Assembly (NCBI GenBank): GCA_963717945.1
Contig: CAVQXT010000007.1
Coordinates: forward strand, 372,001-436,000
From: FEN-299 sp963717945
Lineage (GTDB): Bacteria; Acidobacteriota; Vicinamibacteria; Vicinamibacterales; Fen-181
Length of the DNA stretch: 64,000 nucleotides
Reading direction: 5' to 3'
Part shown: positions 60,840-64,000 of the stretch, in pieces
How positions within the stretch are numbered: the stretch's first letter is position 1
Layout of the letters: every line of letters begins with the position of its first letter
Notes under the pieces: model-generated
Database searches by the model: none
What the model was told of the DNA's origin: nothing
What the model saw: the letters and a program-made list of their open reading frames with translations, nothing else
Position numbers and translations under genes: made by a program

Positions 60840-62695
60840 GGCACCTGTTGGTTGGATGACGCGCGGAGGCCCGATTGGGAGACCACGCGCCGCGAGCGCC
60901 ACGCGCGGTCGGCGTCGATCAGCCGGCCGACGTGGAGGACGAAGTTCGCCGCCACGCCGGCCACGCCGGGGTGCGACGGCACGTGGTGGAACGGGCTGCG
61001 GAGCTCGGCGTGCTCGGCGACGTAGCGGCGGATCTCGTTGAGCTTCTTCCCCGTGGACGCGAGCGCCTGCTCGAATTCCTCCTCGGCCCGCTCGCGCGCC
61101 TCGACGAGCACCATCTGGACGCGGCTGTGGGCGTGCAGCTCGCCCTCGGCGGCCGTCTCGATCGGGAGGAACAGCACGTTGTTGACCCGCGCCGCGACGG
61201 TCGACTGGACGCCGTCCGACTGCGTGGACGGCATGCACCCGAACGGCTTGAGGCTGAGCACCATGTGCGCCGCGCGCCGGGTGGAGTAGTAGACGTTCTT
61301 CCCGACCTCGAGGTGGCCTTCACCGCCGCGCGCCAGGCTCTTGTAGAACGGCTCGGCCGCCTCGGCCAGCGCCTCCTGGTCGATCAGGTGGTGGGGCACG
61401 TCGCCGAGCGCGCGGCAGAGCGTGTGGTAGCGCTGGCGGTAGATCGCGCCACCCGCCCACACCCCCAGGAGCCGCAGCGACGTTCTCAGCTCGTCCTTCA
61501 CCCGGGCGCGCAGCCGCGCGCCGCGCGGGCCGCGGCGCGGGACGGTCACGCCCCGGTGGTTGACCAGGGAGGCGCGCGCCTGCCGCAGCAGGTACATCAG
61601 CCACGTGCCGAGCGGATCGACGATGACCTGGGCCCCCTCGCGTTCGAGGAACTCGTACATCTTGAAGTTGCCGTCGCCCTCGGTCGTCTGCGCCCAGAAC
61701 TCGCCCGTGATCTTGACGATCGGCTTGACGCGCAGCCGGTCCACCTCGATGGTCGCCAGGCGATCGCGGCACTGGCGCATGACGCGCCTGCTCAGGTCGC
61801 CGTACACGTGCCGGCGCAGGTTCATGACGACTTCCGTCGTCTGGCGCGTCACCTTCCTGGGCTTCAGCGCCCCCCACAGCCAGGCCGGCAGGCGCGTCGC
61901 CGGGTCGAGGTGCGTGCGCCGGCTGAAATCGTCCGAGGCGAGCGCCATCGCCTCGGCGAGCTGGCGGTTGGTGGACCCGGGCGCGACTTCGTACGGCCGG
62001 ATCGCGTAGGCGAAGTCGTTCAGGACGTCGCCGAACTGGATGGCATTCCACGCGCCGAGGCCGAGCAGCAGGGTGAGCTTGAGACCCGCCTCGCCCGTGT
62101 TCGCCCGCACCCCGTCGTCCTGCTGGAAGGTGAGGACCCGGAATCCCTCGAAGCCCGCGTTGCGCAGGGCGAGCCGGAATTCCCCCTCGTACATGCCGAA
62201 GCGGCAGGGCCCGCACGTGGTGGCGGTGAAGAAGACGTAGCCGTCCACGATCTCGCGCCGCGTCAGGCCCTGGGCCTCGAGCTGCTGCAGGTAGCTGACC
62301 AGCGCGCCAACGGTGAAGTACGCCGGGTTGCAGAGGCCGTTGTTGCCATACTGCTTGCCGGTCAGGCAGGCGGCCAGGTCCATCTGCGGCAGGGGCAGGC
62401 ACCGGTGCCCGCACGCCCCGAGGATCGCCTGGATCAACTGCTCGTGGCGGGCCGTCAGGCCGCCGATGAGGATCGTGACGCGGTCGCGCTCTTCGGCCGT
62501 GAACGGGCGCCCCTGCTCGCGGCGGTAGTGCTCGAGCGGAGGCGTGTCCAGGCGGGCCCGGTGCTCGAGCCGCCCGCGCGCTTCGGCGACCCGTCGGGTC
62601 AGCTCCGCTTCGGCCGTGAGACGCGAATCGCGTTCTCCGCCCCGCGGTTCAGGCGCTTCCGCACCCGGAAAATCCGGAATCGGCCCGGCTGTCAT
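60836..62695 (-). CDS. 2-hydroxyacyl-CoA dehydratase (HgdB)-like partner protein
   Basis: 619 residues from the ATG at 62695. Cysteine-rich family blocks are visible: ACGHRCLPLPQMDLAACLTG, NNGLCNPAYFTVGALVSYLQ, TATTCGPCRFGMYEGEFRLA and KPFGCMPSTQSDGVQSTVAA. These resemble the [4Fe-4S]-carrying subunits of 2-hydroxyglutaryl-CoA dehydratase. In many bacteria this part is fused to the activase protein; here it is separate but translationally coupled through ATGA at 60836-60839. The two proteins probably form one ATP-dependent radical or electron-transfer system. It is divergent from the EttA-like gene. Confidence 0.8.
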   Translation of the reverse strand: MTAGPIPDFPGAEAPEPRGGERDSRLTAEAELTRRVAEARGRLEHRARLDTPPLEHYRREQGRPFTAEERDRVTILIGGLTARHEQLIQAILGACGHRCLPLPQMDLAACLTGKQYGNNGLCNPAYFTVGALVSYLQQLEAQGLTRREIVDGYVFFTATTCGPCRFGMYEGEFRLALRNAGFEGFRVLTFQQDDGVRANTGEAGLKLTLLLGLGAWNAIQFGDVLNDFAYAIRPYEVAPGSTNRQLAEAMALASDDFSRRTHLDPATRLPAWLWGALKPRKVTRQTTEVVMNLRRHVYGDLSRRVMRQCRDRLATIEVDRLRVKPIVKITGEFWAQTTEGDGNFKMYEFLEREGAQVIVDPLGTWLMYLLRQARASLVNHRGVTVPRRGPRGARLRARVKDELRTSLRLLGVWAGGAIYRQRYHTLCRALGDVPHHLIDQEALAEAAEPFYKSLARGGEGHLEVGKNVYYSTRRAAHMVLSLKPFGCMPSTQSDGVQSTVAARVNNVLFLPIETAAEGELHAHSRVQMVLVEARERAEEEFEQALASTGKKLNEIRRYVAEHAELRSPFHHVPSHPGVAGVAANFVLHVGRLIDADRAWRSRRVVSQSGLRASSNQQVP

Positions 62696-62888
62696 GTCCC
62701 ACCCTTCGACTCGACGTCATCTGCGCTAAACTTACCCATTTTACTCCGGTGACCCCCGGCTGCGTACTCCGGTCGCAATTCCCCAGCCGGCAGGCGGCTC
62801 AGGCGCCGGGTGGCCGCCCCCGCCGCGGGGCCGCCGGGCCCCGCCGACCTGTGCGAGAATGGGCCGGTTTCCCTCTGACAGGAGCACC

Positions 62889-64000
<1,112 letters not shown>

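Overview
The window is high-GC DNA (about two-thirds G+C or more by eye) from a Gram-negative bacterium. Several families point to Acidobacteriota, probably Vicinamibacteria or a relative: two ADOP-type (acidobacterial duplicated orphan permease) proteins, one next to a PadR regulator; an acidobacterial VWFA-domain secreted protein; a tricorn-like S41 peptidase; an S9 peptidase; and an exported amidohydrolase. The assignment is inference from gene families; no rRNA or tRNA gene was seen. Several genes have a -10 hexamer 6-9 nt before the start codon and no Shine-Dalgarno sequence, which suggests leaderless transcripts.

Layout. 1-8.0 kb: end of a membrane gene, an ADOP permease, the VWFA protein and the tricorn-like peptidase. 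8.0-12.9 kb: a membrane-protein run (unknown 5-TM protein, AEC carrier, APC permease, MntP, hemolysin III-like protein) ending in an IscR-like Rrf2 regulator. 12.9-27 kb: tandem M42 peptidase, DsbD, xylulokinase, hemerythrin/PAS protein, CHASE histidine kinase, frameshifted S9 peptidase, ferredoxin-NADP reductase-like enzyme and a five-S1-domain RNA-binding protein. 27-31.5 kb: small-ORF/nucleotidyltransferase pair, ADOP+PadR, superoxide dismutase. 31.6-38.2 kb: phenylalanine/tyrosine catabolism (phenylalanine hydroxylase, HPPD, homogentisate dioxygenase, an uncharacterised protein, fumarylacetoacetase), then a Tat-exported DUF362 protein. 38.2-41.6 kb: PEGA protein, an unusually large eukaryote-like GMP synthase, Uma2-type nuclease.

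41.7-49.2 kb is the accessory island. An IS91-family HUH transposase is followed by four copies of an exactly repeated 126-bp core. Between the copies lie lower-GC modules: two orphan Rhs C-terminal toxin tips in opposite orientations (one with an HEXXH zincin motif, one NlpC/P60- or CHAP-like), each with a neighbouring secreted candidate partner (the second is a Rap1a/Tai-type immunity protein); a PH-domain membrane protein; and a lone HTH-like fragment. The island ends in tandem repeats of 20, 8 and 7 bp.

49.2-64 kb: exported amidohydrolase, an 84-bp hairpin element, a short-chain prenyl diphosphate synthase, a frameshifted membrane phosphatase/phosphodiesterase, a coiled-coil outer-membrane protein with a textbook terminator, lactate permease, a two-gene operon of 2-hydroxyacyl-CoA dehydratase/activase-like proteins, and the start of an EttA-like ABC-F gene.

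Two cross-cutting patterns stand out. Heptanucleotide tandem repeats occur at five intergenic sites, mostly beside stop codons. Three otherwise intact genes are each broken by one extra base, and in each case the break can be placed at a GGTAC sequence.
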